NCBI GenBank assembly: GCA_016938655.1
Contig: JAFGUG010000057.1
Location: forward strand, 186,001 to 250,000
Origin: Thiotrichales bacterium
GTDB lineage: Bacteria; Pseudomonadota; Gammaproteobacteria; Thiomicrospirales; Thiomicrospiraceae
Reading direction: 5' to 3'
DNA length: 64,000 bases
Made by a program: the position numbers and the translations under genes. The notes under the pieces are model-generated. The model was given only the letters and a program-made list of their open reading frames with translations. It was not told where the DNA came from and ran no database searches. Below are positions 32,498 to 43,638 of the stretch, piece by piece. Positions within the stretch are counted from its first letter, which is position 1. Each line of letters starts with the position of its first letter.

Positions 32498-33151
32498 TTA
32501 TGTGATTTGACGTCTTTTACGTGCCATAAATCCAACGAAACTTAACCCGGCTAACATCAATGCATAAGTTGATGGCTCAGGAACTGCTGAAGTGATGTTT
32601 GTTGTTTCACAGTTTGCATCATCTAACTGAAAATTAGAAAGCTCATAACTGGCCACTTTATTATTGTTAAAGTCCCCAGAAATACTTAAGAAATAATTTC
32701 CCTCAACCAAACAACAGGTTTCAAAAGAACTGTCTCCATTCCCTAAAGAAAGCTGTTCAAGCAAGTTGTTCGCACTGGAATCAATCGAGTATGCATTTCC
32801 ATCATTGATTCCATATGATTCAACATCGGCAATATACGGACGATTAGAATCACCGGAACCATTTAAATTCGCTTCATCATCGGTATTAAACAAGTTTAAT
32901 TTTAATGTTCCACCACTTTTATCAACAAATAAATCAAATGAGAACTGCTGGCTCCCGTCCACATAAAATTCATATGCATCAAAAAGGGTTGTTCCTGAAT
33001 TGGAATAACTGGTCTCATCAAAATCAAGCTCTATGACATTCGCAGCAAGTCCTGAATTAACGTGAAGAAGATTATTATCGCTGCCTGCACTCGCTATCGA
33101 AGTGACTGCAAATAGAAAAGCCATCAAACATATCTTTTTAAAATTCAACAT
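32498..33151 (-). CDS. PEP-CTERM sorting domain protein
   Basis: Signal peptide MLNFKKICLMAFLFAVTSIASA; C-terminus VPEPSTYALMLAGLSFVGFMARKRRQ. Start moved from track 33286. Confidence 0.88.
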   Translation of the reverse strand: MLNFKKICLMAFLFAVTSIASAGSDNNLLHVNSGLAANVIELDFDETSYSNSGTTLFDAYEFYVDGSQQFSFDLFVDKSGGTLKLNLFNTDDEANLNGSGDSNRPYIADVESYGINDGNAYSIDSSANNLLEQLSLGNGDSSFETCCLVEGNYFLSISGDFNNNKVASYELSNFQLDDANCETTNITSAVPEPSTYALMLAGLSFVGFMARKRRQIT

Positions 33152-33237
33152 AACAACCCCATCAATAATAATTTTTACTAAGTGTACACCAATTAAGTTA
33201 TATATGTCTATTGTACTAAAGGCCATATTAATCAAAT

Positions 33238-34329
33238 TTAATACACATCCATCTGCAAACGTTTCTGTTTTCGCCAGGCCTGCCAAGTTTGCTCGGCGAC
33301 GTTTAAATCAACCTGATCATAGTGCATTATCAAACCTAACCAAGCGGTTTTTACATCCTCTGCCAAACCAAACTGACTGCCACAAATGTAAATGTGTGCC
33401 CCCTGCTGAATCGCCCGCCATAACAAATCGGCTTGCTCGCGAATACGATCTTGCACATAGATTTTCTCAGACTGATCCCTTGAAAAAGCGGTAAACAAGG
33501 TTAAGTGCTGCTGAGCGACACAATCGGTTAAAAATTCACCAAACAAAAATGAGCAGGCCTGCCGAGTTTCACCAAAAATCAGAATGTTTTCACCCGCAGA
33601 ATTATCCGCAATTCGTTGCTGTAAAAAACCAATATAAGGTGCAATGCCAGTGCCTGCGCCAAGCATAATAATCGGCTTAGTCGAGTCTTCTGGCAATTGA
33701 AACGTTGGGTTGCGTTTAAGTTCACACTCAACCTCTTGCCCGGGTTTTAAGTGGCTAATGGCATAGCTGGCCACGCCATAATGGGTTCGCTCAGAAATCA
33801 GCGGATTACGATACACCACCTGTTTGACCACCAAATGCACTTCATTGCCCACTGCAATCGGCGCGGAGGCAATTGAATAATAACGCGGCGCTAAAGGGGA
33901 AAGCAGACTAATAAATTCCAACCCCCAAGCGGTTAAAGCGGGGAACATTTCCAATAAATCGAGGACATCTCGGCCATAAGCGGCGTCCATCATCGCTTGT
34001 CGATCTGACCAGTCACCCATTTGATGTTGGCGTTGCAATTTATTAAGGATTGCCGGATTCAGTTGCGATATTTCAAGATGGGCCGTTAGCGCTTCTTTTA
34101 CTGTCACGCTACCGACACGGCGCAATTCAAGTGTTTCATCTCCAGTTAACGCCAATGCGTTTAATATCGCTTGTACCCAAACCTCTTGATTGCAGGCTTG
34201 TACCGTCAACCAGTCACCTGCGTGATAGTCTAAACATGTCTGGTCTTTTGGCGCTAAAACCAAATGAAAAACCGTTTTATCGCAAGATTGCGGCGTCATA
34301 TTTTGATTGGATTTAACGATTAAACGCAT
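33238..34329 (-). CDS. CysJ-like flavoprotein reductase (FAD/NADP domains, no flavodoxin domain)
   Basis: PRYYSIASAP FAD motif, LGAGTGIAPYIGFLQQR, YICGS. Confidence 0.85.
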   Translation of the reverse strand: MRLIVKSNQNMTPQSCDKTVFHLVLAPKDQTCLDYHAGDWLTVQACNQEVWVQAILNALALTGDETLELRRVGSVTVKEALTAHLEISQLNPAILNKLQRQHQMGDWSDRQAMMDAAYGRDVLDLLEMFPALTAWGLEFISLLSPLAPRYYSIASAPIAVGNEVHLVVKQVVYRNPLISERTHYGVASYAISHLKPGQEVECELKRNPTFQLPEDSTKPIIMLGAGTGIAPYIGFLQQRIADNSAGENILIFGETRQACSFLFGEFLTDCVAQQHLTLFTAFSRDQSEKIYVQDRIREQADLLWRAIQQGAHIYICGSQFGLAEDVKTAWLGLIMHYDQVDLNVAEQTWQAWRKQKRLQMDVY

Positions 34330-34445
34330 AAAAAACGCCCACTGAAATGATTCGAATGGGCGTAGTTTAACATGTCTTTTTTATTCTTTATCGGCGATAC
34401 CGCATTCTAGCAAGGTAGCATTAGGCCGGTTTTAAGGTGGCAAAT

Positions 34446-34949
34446 TTAACGAATATTTTCCATTAACACCGTCATCCAAGGTGCGGTCACCAAAATAGTG
34501 GCGGCTGACATTAAACCCGCCACCAAGCCAATCCCAACTTGGGGAATAAGGTTGTTTTGTTGCAGCTCAATATTGGCCATTTGTCGTTCAACTGAAGTAA
34601 AAATATCCACCTGTTTCTTCAACAAACTGTTCAAGGTTTTAATCTGCTTAAAGAGCAACTGCTGCTCTTTTTCAACTTGTGAACGCGACGTCTTGGCTTG
34701 CTCATCTAAAACCCGCATCTGTTGGGCAATTTGACCAATGGAGGCGTCCATTTGTGCAACCAAGTTTTTAAGGGCGGTCTTATCTTCATTTAACCAAGCA
34801 AAATCGGCTGACACCATATCGGACATATCCATATCGTCCGTCAAACCCGGACGCTGTCTATTTCCACCTCCCATTTGTCGTTTCATCGCCTGCTCCAGTA
34901 AAACACTTTTGGACCCTAAAGGTTCAATCTCTCTTAAGTCTATCGACAT
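34446..34949 (-). CDS. Coiled-coil protein with C-terminal TM segment, function unknown
   Basis: Heptad-like central region, hydrophobic C-terminus VGIGLVAGLMSAATILVTAPWM. Confidence 0.55.
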   Translation of the reverse strand: MSIDLREIEPLGSKSVLLEQAMKRQMGGGNRQRPGLTDDMDMSDMVSADFAWLNEDKTALKNLVAQMDASIGQIAQQMRVLDEQAKTSRSQVEKEQQLLFKQIKTLNSLLKKQVDIFTSVERQMANIELQQNNLIPQVGIGLVAGLMSAATILVTAPWMTVLMENIR

Positions 34950-35089
34950 GCCGTTTTCCCCTTGTATCTGTTGCCCCATCAATCAAAGTAGACAGGTGTC
35001 AGTTATTTGTCGCATTGATTCGGTATAATGCTTTTAAATTTTATATGCATAGAATGTGCCAACATACGCATTCCACACAGGAAAATTGA

Positions 35090-35935
35090 ATGAAATACAT
35101 TGGAGCCCATGTATCCGCGGCCGGTGGCGTTGAAAATGCCCCGATTCGAGCACATGAAATTGGCGCAACCGCGTTTGCGTTATTCACCAAAAACCAGCGT
35201 CAATGGCATGCCAAACCCCTCTCCGAAAAAAGCATTGACGCTTTTAAAGCCAACTGCGAAAAATATGGCTATACCAACAAGCAAATTTTGCCGCACGACA
35301 GTTACCTCATCAATCTAGGTCACCCTGACATCGACAAACGTCAAAAATCGTTGGATGCGTTTATTGATGAGCTTAAACGCTGTGAACAACTTGGTATTAG
35401 CCTGCTTAATTTTCATCCTGGAAGTCATCTACGAGAGATTTCAGAAGAGATCTGCATGGATTACATTGCTGAATCGATAAACTTTGCACTGGACCAAACG
35501 CAAGGCGTAACCGCCGTTCTTGAAAATACAGCAGGCCAAGGTTCGAATTTGGGCTACAAACACGAACAGTTGGCTTATATTATCGACAAAGTCGAAGACA
35601 AAACCCGCGTTGGCGTGTGCATCGATACCTGTCATGCGTATGCAGCGGGCTATGATCTAAAAAATGATTACGCTGGCGTGATGCAAGACTTCTCGGACGT
35701 GGTGGGGTTTAAGTATTTAAAAGGCATGCACATCAACGATTCCAAAGCCACCTTAGGGCAAAAACTGGATCGCCATCACAGCCTAGGGCAAGGCGAAATT
35801 GGCTGGGCATGTTTTGAAAAACTCATGCAAGATGCACGCATTGATGAGATCCCAATGACCTTAGAGACCATCGACATGGCCATTTGGCCAGAAGAGATTA
35901 AAGCCTTAAAAACCTTTGCTGGCCTGTCAAGTTAA
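35090..35935 (+). CDS. nfo: Endonuclease IV
   Basis: [46 protein letters not shown]-type motif, LETI. Confidence 0.96.
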   Translation: MKYIGAHVSAAGGVENAPIRAHEIGATAFALFTKNQRQWHAKPLSEKSIDAFKANCEKYGYTNKQILPHDSYLINLGHPDIDKRQKSLDAFIDELKRCEQLGISLLNFHPGSHLREISEEICMDYIAESINFALDQTQGVTAVLENTAGQGSNLGYKHEQLAYIIDKVEDKTRVGVCIDTCHAYAAGYDLKNDYAGVMQDFSDVVGFKYLKGMHINDSKATLGQKLDRHHSLGQGEIGWACFEKLMQDARIDEIPMTLETIDMAIWPEEIKALKTFAGLSS

Positions 35936-36137
35936 CGGTTTGGCCGCCAATTAAACCATTACAAAAGCGTCACCCTGTAAACGCTTTATAAAATCAGCAG
36001 GCCTGCTTACTTTTTAGCGGGAATGTGCTGAATGCACCAATAAACTACCCCGCCCACTCCGACTTATTCAAGCAAAAAACTTGCGGCGTCCTTTTGGCTT
36101 GGATAAGATAATCAAACTTTCAATAAGAAAAACAATC

Positions 36138-36776
36138 ATGAATAAAAATCAATTTATCGAATTCGTTATGCAAACTGGTGTTTTAAAGCTAGGAGAATTC
36201 ACACTTAAGTCTGGGCGCATCAGCCCGTATTTTTTTAATGCAGGCCTGTTCAACACAGGCGGCCAACTTGCCACCTTAGCCAAAGGCTACGCCAGTGCCG
36301 TTGCTGAATCCAACATTCCATTTGATGTTCTATTTGGCCCAGCCTACAAAGGCATTCCACTAGCGGCGACGACCAGCGTTTCGCTGGCACAAGACCATAA
36401 CATTGACAAACCTTATGCCTTTAACCGCAAAGAAGCCAAAGATCACGGCGAAGGTGGCAGTATTGTTGGCCATGCGTTAGAAGGCAATGTACTCATTATT
36501 GATGACGTGATTACGGCAGGTACTGCGATTCGTGAAGCGATTGATATTATTGTTGGTAACGGCGCCAAACCTGCCGGGGTGTTAATCGCGTTAGACCGCA
36601 TGGAAAAAGGCAAAGGCGAACTGTCGGCCATTCAAGAAGTCGAAAAAGAGTATGGCATTCCGGTGGTGAGTATCATCAACTTAAACGATATTATCGAGTA
36701 CTTAAAAGGCCAACCGGATATGCAGCACTATTTAGATGCTATGGTTGAATACCGAAAACAGTATGGAATTGGCTAG
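36138..36776 (+). CDS. pyrE: Orotate phosphoribosyltransferase
   Basis: [45 protein letters not shown]. Confidence 0.95.
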   Translation: MNKNQFIEFVMQTGVLKLGEFTLKSGRISPYFFNAGLFNTGGQLATLAKGYASAVAESNIPFDVLFGPAYKGIPLAATTSVSLAQDHNIDKPYAFNRKEAKDHGEGGSIVGHALEGNVLIIDDVITAGTAIREAIDIIVGNGAKPAGVLIALDRMEKGKGELSAIQEVEKEYGIPVVSIINLNDIIEYLKGQPDMQHYLDAMVEYRKQYGIG

Positions 36777-36827
36777 TTATAGCGCATGCGATTAACCCAA
36801 GTCACAATCAAAGGTTTGTAACCCATT

Positions 36828-37343
36828 ATGGTCAACCAACTTCGAGAACTCATTCTTCTGCGCCATGCAAAGTCTGACTGGAAAGATGATAACCAAGCTG
36901 ATATCGACCGACCACTCTCCGATAAGGGCAAAAAAAATGCCCAAAAAGTTGGAAAGTGGATTTTACAAAACAACCTAACACCGGATCTAATCTTAACCTC
37001 TCCCGCTAAACGCGCCAAACAGACACTCAGACGAATCTGTAATGAATGCGGTACACAAACAATTACGGTTAATGAACTCTACGAGGCGAATCTTGAGTCT
37101 CTAAAAGAAATTTTAGCTCAGGCTCCGGCGGTCGAACGTTTAATGATTATTGGCCATAATCCTGGCTTAGAACGTCTTTTTAATTTCTTACAAAAAAATA
37201 TTGAAGAACAAGAAACCCATCTTTTTCCGACGGCCAGTTTGGCGCATTTTGTTTTACCCCGCGAATGGAGTCAACTGCAATCAGGCGATGGTCGTTTAAT
37301 TCATTTTGTACGCCCTAAAGAGATCACTTTAAACACGCCATAA
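36828..37343 (+). CDS. SixA-like histidine phosphatase
   Basis: LILLRHAKSDWKDD RHG-type motif, IIGHNPGLE. Confidence 0.88.
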   Translation: MVNQLRELILLRHAKSDWKDDNQADIDRPLSDKGKKNAQKVGKWILQNNLTPDLILTSPAKRAKQTLRRICNECGTQTITVNELYEANLESLKEILAQAPAVERLMIIGHNPGLERLFNFLQKNIEEQETHLFPTASLAHFVLPREWSQLQSGDGRLIHFVRPKEITLNTP

Positions 37344-37509
37344 ACGCCATCTAGAACAAGCAATAGGGCATCCCTCAAAAAAACCTTGTATATTCAAGCT
37401 TTATCTGGATAAAACTATAAACTTTATTTTTAAAGTGTTATATTCACCTCATACGGAATAGTCCGCCAATCAGACTGATACAATTAAGATTCACTAAAAA
37501 GGATACCGA

Positions 37510-38337
37510 ATGAAAACCAAACTTCTACCACTCGTAGCCATCATTTCTATGGCCGCATTTGCACCTGCTCAAGCCGCAAGTATTTCAAGTGAAGGTAGCA
37601 AAGCTTACGCTATTGATAACAACGGCAATGTCGTTCGTGACAACTATGGTGCCTGTGTTCGCACCATTGATTGGTCTAAAGAAACCGCTATCGCTGCTTG
37701 TGAAAACCCTGCGCCTAAAAAAGATAAAACAGCCATGACACCTGCCGCAAAAGCGACACCTGCCGCAACGGTTGCGCCAGTCAATAATGGCATTAAAAAC
37801 AATGGCCAACGTGCTTACGCTATCGACTCTAACGGTTACATCGTTCGTGATGGGTATGGCGGTTGTGTACGAACCATTGAATGGACTAAAGAGACTGCGA
37901 TTGCAAAATGTGAAGGCTGGGAAGAACCTAAAGCAGCACCTGTTGTTGCGCCGGCTCCTGCGCCAAAACCAGCACCGGTTGCAAAAACCGTTTCTGAAGA
38001 TATTCCTGCAGCATTCTTAGGTTTCTTTGATACTGACAAAGCGGTTCTAAAGACCGCTGCAACCGAAGAGTTAGATGTTTATTCTGGTTACATGACTCGT
38101 AACCCAAACAAAAACATCAAAGTAACTGGTCACACCGATTCAACAGGGACTGAAGCTTACAACCAAGCACTATCCGAAAGACGTGCTATGTCGGTTAAAA
38201 CTTACCTAGAAGGTAAAGGGATTGACGGCAAGCGCATTGAAACGATCGGCATGGGTGAGACAAGCCCAGTTGCAAGCAACAAAACCAAAGAAGGACGTGC
38301 TCAAAACCGTCGTGTTGAAATTGAAGTAATTAAATAA
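37510..38337 (+). CDS. OmpA family protein
   Basis: Signal peptide; C-terminal NIKVTGHTDSTGTEAYNQALSERRAMSVKTYL; two internal ~37-aa repeats. Confidence 0.92.
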   Translation: MKTKLLPLVAIISMAAFAPAQAASISSEGSKAYAIDNNGNVVRDNYGACVRTIDWSKETAIAACENPAPKKDKTAMTPAAKATPAATVAPVNNGIKNNGQRAYAIDSNGYIVRDGYGGCVRTIEWTKETAIAKCEGWEEPKAAPVVAPAPAPKPAPVAKTVSEDIPAAFLGFFDTDKAVLKTAATEELDVYSGYMTRNPNKNIKVTGHTDSTGTEAYNQALSERRAMSVKTYLEGKGIDGKRIETIGMGETSPVASNKTKEGRAQNRRVEIEVIK

Positions 38338-38388
38338 GTCTTTTCAGACTTAATGGTTAGTTAGCAAGTTTGCTTAACTAACCGATAA

Positions 38389-38426
38389 AAAAGGCGGGAC
38401 TGAATAATTCAGTCCCGCCTTTTTTA
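38389..38426. terminator. Bidirectional terminator
   Basis: AAAAAAGGCGGGACTGAATAATTCAGTCCCGCCTTTTTT. Confidence 0.92.
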
Positions 38427-38500
38427 TTGACCAACGATATATCTCTAAACCATAAACACCCTAACAAAGCACACGTCATTTACAATCACGCCTTCTAAAC

Positions 38501-39268
38501 TCAGAGGCTTAGCGCTTTCGCTATTAAGGATAAACCGACTAAAATGGTGATAACTTCAAAACTGCGTTTAACTAACTTATTGCCTTTAACAATCGCAAAA
38601 TGCGCCCCTAAGTAGCCGCCAATTAACGATCCTAAAATCAAAGCCGGCAACCAACTCCACTCAATATCACCCAGTAAGCCTAATGTAATCGCGCCTGAAC
38701 CATTCCAAAAAATGCCCACCAAAATCAGCGTATAACCCACTGCCGTTTTATAGTCCAACCCAAACCAACGCACCAACCAGAGTGTAACAAACAGGCCTGT
38801 TCCAGAGGTTAAAGAGCCGTTTAAACCGCCAATCAAAAACAGCACCAACCCCCCAACCAACATCCCACTTAGGTGACGATTTCCCAACTGCTCAACCTGC
38901 CCAAGCTGAGGTTTGAACCAAGAGTAAATGCCCAACGCTAAGGTCAGTACGCCCAATAAAAATTGCGAAAGTTGCTCATCCACCTGTAAAATAATGCTCG
39001 CGCCTAGCACCACCCCGGGCAAACCGGTTGCCAAAATAAACGCTGAAAAACGCCAATCAAAGGTCGAGGACTTTAAGTGGCGCAGGGTTGCACCTAGCCC
39101 TAAAAAGACACTTGCTACCTTGTGGGTCGCTAAGGCCACGCCAAACGGCAAGCCTAGGAAGAGTAAAGCGGGCAATTGCAGCAGGCCTGCCCCACCGCCA
39201 GCAAGCGCCGAAAACAGATTGGCAACCAATGAGATAAAAAACAGTATGATTTGTTCTGATAGATCCAT
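38501..39268 (-). CDS. Sulfite exporter TauE/SafE family protein
   Basis: LSALAGGGAGLLQLPALLFLGLPFGVALATHKVA. Confidence 0.88.
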   Translation of the reverse strand: MDLSEQIILFFISLVANLFSALAGGGAGLLQLPALLFLGLPFGVALATHKVASVFLGLGATLRHLKSSTFDWRFSAFILATGLPGVVLGASIILQVDEQLSQFLLGVLTLALGIYSWFKPQLGQVEQLGNRHLSGMLVGGLVLFLIGGLNGSLTSGTGLFVTLWLVRWFGLDYKTAVGYTLILVGIFWNGSGAITLGLLGDIEWSWLPALILGSLIGGYLGAHFAIVKGNKLVKRSFEVITILVGLSLIAKALSL

Positions 39269-39338
39269 GTCTTTATTGTATGCGACAAACAGATTTTAAA
39301 CGGTAACTTTCAACACACCATCACCTTTTATTAGGCAT

Positions 39339-39367
39339 AAAAAAAGCCACTCAAATGAGTGGCTTCT
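39339..39367. terminator. Terminator
   Basis: AAAAAGCCACTCAAATGAGTGGCTTCTTT. Confidence 0.75.
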
Positions 39368-39390
39368 TTGAAGTTCAAAACCGTTAAAGC

Positions 39391-40206
39391 TTAATCGGCT
39401 TTGTTTTCTTGGTGCAAGTGAACATCCATCTGAGGGTAAGGAATTGAGATACCTGCAGCATCAAATTCCGTTTTTACCTTCTCGTTCATGTCCCACATGA
39501 CTGCCCAGTAGTCGCCAGAGTTCACCCATGGACGAACCACAAAGTTAACACTGCTGTCACCCAGTTCAGACAAGCCAACCACGGGGGCAGGCTCAGGTAA
39601 GATGCGCTCATCTTCTGTCACCAAACGCTCTAAAATCGCTTTTGCTTGGCGGAAGTCGTCATCGTAGCCAATGCCAAATACCATATCCACACGACGTGTA
39701 TCACGCGCAGAGAAGTTAGTAATTGGCCCTGAGTAAATCCCACCGTTTGGAACGATAATCTCTTTATTGTCACCGGTACGCATAGTCGTGCTGAAAATTT
39801 GAACCTTTTCAACCACCCCCATTACACCACCCGCATCAATAAAGTCACCACTCTTAAACGGTTTGAAGATAATAATCATTACACCCGCAGCAAAGTTCTG
39901 CATTGAGCCTTGTAACGCCAAACCAACCGCTAAACCGGCTGCGGCAATCAGAGCGACCAATGAAGAGGTATCTACGCCAAGTTGGTTTAACGAGGCGATA
40001 ATAACAAACAACATAAGCAGTGCATTAACAATCGCCGCAACGAAGTCAACTAACATCTGATCCATATTGCTCTTGGTAAGTAGCTTTTTAGCAAAACCAA
40101 CCACCATCTTAACGACCCATTTACCAACCACGAAAATAACGATTGCCATTGCAATCTTAATTCCCCATGGAATGGCATAGTCATTTAACATCAAATCAAA
40201 ATCCAT
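39391..40206 (-). CDS. Small-conductance mechanosensitive channel (MscS family)
   Basis: LIAAAGLAVGLALQGSMQNFAAGVMIIIFKPFKSGDFIDAGG. Confidence 0.94.
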   Translation of the reverse strand: MDFDLMLNDYAIPWGIKIAMAIVIFVVGKWVVKMVVGFAKKLLTKSNMDQMLVDFVAAIVNALLMLFVIIASLNQLGVDTSSLVALIAAAGLAVGLALQGSMQNFAAGVMIIIFKPFKSGDFIDAGGVMGVVEKVQIFSTTMRTGDNKEIIVPNGGIYSGPITNFSARDTRRVDMVFGIGYDDDFRQAKAILERLVTEDERILPEPAPVVGLSELGDSSVNFVVRPWVNSGDYWAVMWDMNEKVKTEFDAAGISIPYPQMDVHLHQENKAD

Positions 40207-40269
40207 AACGCTTTCCTTTACTCATTCTTAGCTTCACAGCTAACAATTAAACTAATCAATAAACGATTT

Positions 40270-41193
<924 letters not shown>

Positions 41194-41225
41194 TCATTCA
41201 TTTTTTTGTTAGAATTTAGGAAAAA

Positions 41226-41711
41226 TTAATCTCTAAAGTTATTAAACTGCAAGGGCAGTTCAAGGTCTTCCATGCCTTTTAACAGTTGCATAACCTGTTG
41301 TAGGTCATCGCGTTTTTTACCGGTAATACGTACGCTGTCGCCTTGATTTGCGGATTGTACTTTTAATTTAGAATCTTTGATCGCTTTAATAATCTTTTTC
41401 GCAAGCGGCGCATCCAACCCCTCTTTCATTTCCACATCTTGTTTCGCGGTTTTTAGCTGAATATCGGCGTCTTTACGCTCCATGCATTTAATATCAATGC
41501 CACGACGGTTGGCTTTTTGAACCAAAATATCGTACATCTGGTCTAACTGAAAATCCGATTGCGTTTTCATCGTAACCGTCGTGCCCTTTAATTCAAAAGA
41601 GGAGTCCGAACCTTTAAAGTCATAGCGAGTGGTCACCTCTTTATTGGCTTGGTCCAGTGCGTTTTGCAGTTCGTGTTTATCCAGTTCAGAAACAATATCA
41701 AATGAAGGCAT
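41226..41711 (-). CDS. yajQ: YajQ family nucleotide-binding protein
   Basis: MPSFDIVSELDKHELQNALDQANKEVTTRYDFKG. Confidence 0.96.
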   Translation of the reverse strand: MPSFDIVSELDKHELQNALDQANKEVTTRYDFKGSDSSFELKGTTVTMKTQSDFQLDQMYDILVQKANRRGIDIKCMERKDADIQLKTAKQDVEMKEGLDAPLAKKIIKAIKDSKLKVQSANQGDSVRITGKKRDDLQQVMQLLKGMEDLELPLQFNNFRD

Positions 41712-41858
41712 GCTTTCTCCTATTACAATTTTAAGCAGTCATGTGCAAAGTGAATTTATTAACCCGTTATTTTAACACTTGTTAGACAGGCCTGCTCAAA
41801 TCGAAAAAGCGTTTTATAATAGCCATCACTTAATTCTTAAAAAACGACCTTAAACCTC

Positions 41859-43055
41859 ATGCCAAACCTCCCTTTTCAAGCCCCACTCTCTGAAATTGCA
41901 TCACACATTCAACCGTTTAGGGTCATGAAAATTTTAGGCGAAGCCAAAGCCTTGCAAAGCCAAGGGCGCGATATTATTCACATGGAAATTGGCGAACCTG
42001 ACTTCCCCTCTTTGGAATGCGTTCATCAAGCGGCGTTTGAGGCCGCGCAACTCGGTCTGACGCACTACACCCCCAGTTTGGGCTTGCCTGCTTTACGTCA
42101 AAAACTCAGCCAGTTTTACCAAACCTTTTACCAAGCCAACGTTTCCGCAGAACAGATCATGCTCACGCCCGGATCATCCAGTGCCTTGCAATTGGTGCTT
42201 ACGGCCATTGTGAACCCGGGGGATAACGTCCTTCTCACCGACCCCACTTATCCGTGCAATCGACAATTTGTGAACTTGCTGTACGGCCAATTGGTCAATG
42301 TTCCCAGTGATGCCGACTCTAACTATCAGCTCAATTTAGCGTTACTCAAACAACACTGGCAACCCGATATTAAAGTCGTACTGGTTGCCTCACCCGCCAA
42401 TCCAACGGGCACGGTGATTGAGCAAGCTGAACTCATGAGCATGGCGCGCTTTTTAGCTGAACGAAACGCCTTTTTAATTGTCGATGAAATCTATCAGGGC
42501 TTGGTTTACGATCGCCCTGCCGAGTCAATTTTGGCTAACCACCCTCGCCCAGATAATATTATTGTGATTAACTCGTTCTCAAAGTTTTTTGGCATGACAG
42601 GTTGGCGGTTAGGTTGGTGTGTTGCGCCAAAAATTTTAATGCCGATTTTAGATCGGTTAGCGCAAAACCTGTTCTTAGCCGCACCGACACCTGCGCAATA
42701 TGGTGCAATGGCTGTGTTAGAACCCAACGCATTAGCGCAACTTGAACTGCGCCGTGCAGTATTTGCTGAACGCCGAGATGTATTGTTTAATAGCATGCAA
42801 GCCGCAGGTTTTAAACTTAAAGTCATGCCACAAGGGGCGTTCTATCTGTATTGGGATGTGTCCGAGTGGACGCAAGATTCTGAACAGTTTTGCCAAGATT
42901 TGCTGAATAAAACCGGGGTGGCGATTACCCCGGGCACCGATTTTGGTGAACAAGAAGGCCATCATTACGTGCGTTTGGCTTACACCACCGATAGCGAACA
43001 ACTGATTGAAGCGGTCAATCGCATTGCTGATTTTATTAAAACCATTAAAGATTAA
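41859..43055 (+). CDS. PLP-dependent class I aminotransferase
   Basis: VASPANPTGTVI, SFSKFFGMTGWRLGW. Confidence 0.93.
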   Translation: MPNLPFQAPLSEIASHIQPFRVMKILGEAKALQSQGRDIIHMEIGEPDFPSLECVHQAAFEAAQLGLTHYTPSLGLPALRQKLSQFYQTFYQANVSAEQIMLTPGSSSALQLVLTAIVNPGDNVLLTDPTYPCNRQFVNLLYGQLVNVPSDADSNYQLNLALLKQHWQPDIKVVLVASPANPTGTVIEQAELMSMARFLAERNAFLIVDEIYQGLVYDRPAESILANHPRPDNIIVINSFSKFFGMTGWRLGWCVAPKILMPILDRLAQNLFLAAPTPAQYGAMAVLEPNALAQLELRRAVFAERRDVLFNSMQAAGFKLKVMPQGAFYLYWDVSEWTQDSEQFCQDLLNKTGVAITPGTDFGEQEGHHYVRLAYTTDSEQLIEAVNRIADFIKTIKD

Positions 43056-43097
43056 ATATCGGGTAAAAGCCCCTATTTTGAACACAAGGATTGATTC

Positions 43098-43553
43098 ATG
43101 AAAACGATTATTCCCCGCTTTAACCTTGGTACAACCACTTTATCACTGCTCTTTATATCGCTTGCACTGAGCTTATCGGGCTGCGATGCCAAGCCCACAC
43201 ATTTTAAGGTTGAAGCCACTCAAGGTTTTTGTGATTCGGGGTTTGATGCGTGGGACAAACCAACCTGCTCTGGCGACATGAAGCCGGCAGGCGTTATTGA
43301 TTTTACCCTTGATGCAGCGTCAAAAACGGTGACCGCCGAATTAATCCAACCCAACCAATTTGCCGGACGCACACTGTTAAGTCGTTTTGAAAACTGCCAA
43401 ATCACCGATGCTCTAAACTGGTCTTGTGAATCTCAAAATCAACATTTTATAAAGGTTAAGCAGGGGCATTACCACTACTACACCCTCAACGAAGACACGA
43501 CGTTAAGTCACTTTATTGGCAAGGTAGTGGAAAAACCCGCCACTGCAAACTAA
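43098..43553 (+). CDS. Putative lipoprotein, function unknown
   Basis: Signal with lipobox-like LSGC; no recognised domain. Confidence 0.65.
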   Translation: MKTIIPRFNLGTTTLSLLFISLALSLSGCDAKPTHFKVEATQGFCDSGFDAWDKPTCSGDMKPAGVIDFTLDAASKTVTAELIQPNQFAGRTLLSRFENCQITDALNWSCESQNQHFIKVKQGHYHYYTLNEDTTLSHFIGKVVEKPATAN

Positions 43554-43570
43554 CTTGTTTTAGGGCACAA

Positions 43571-43596
43571 AAAAGTCAGCAGGCCTGCTGACTTTT
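43571..43596. repeat. 26-bp perfect palindrome of the GCAGGCCTGC family
   Basis: AAAAGTCAGCAGGCCTGCTGACTTTT between convergent genes. Confidence 0.92.
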
Positions 43597-43638
43597 GAAA
43601 CTCACTTATAGACTGCGTTGTAAACGCATAATCCCCCT

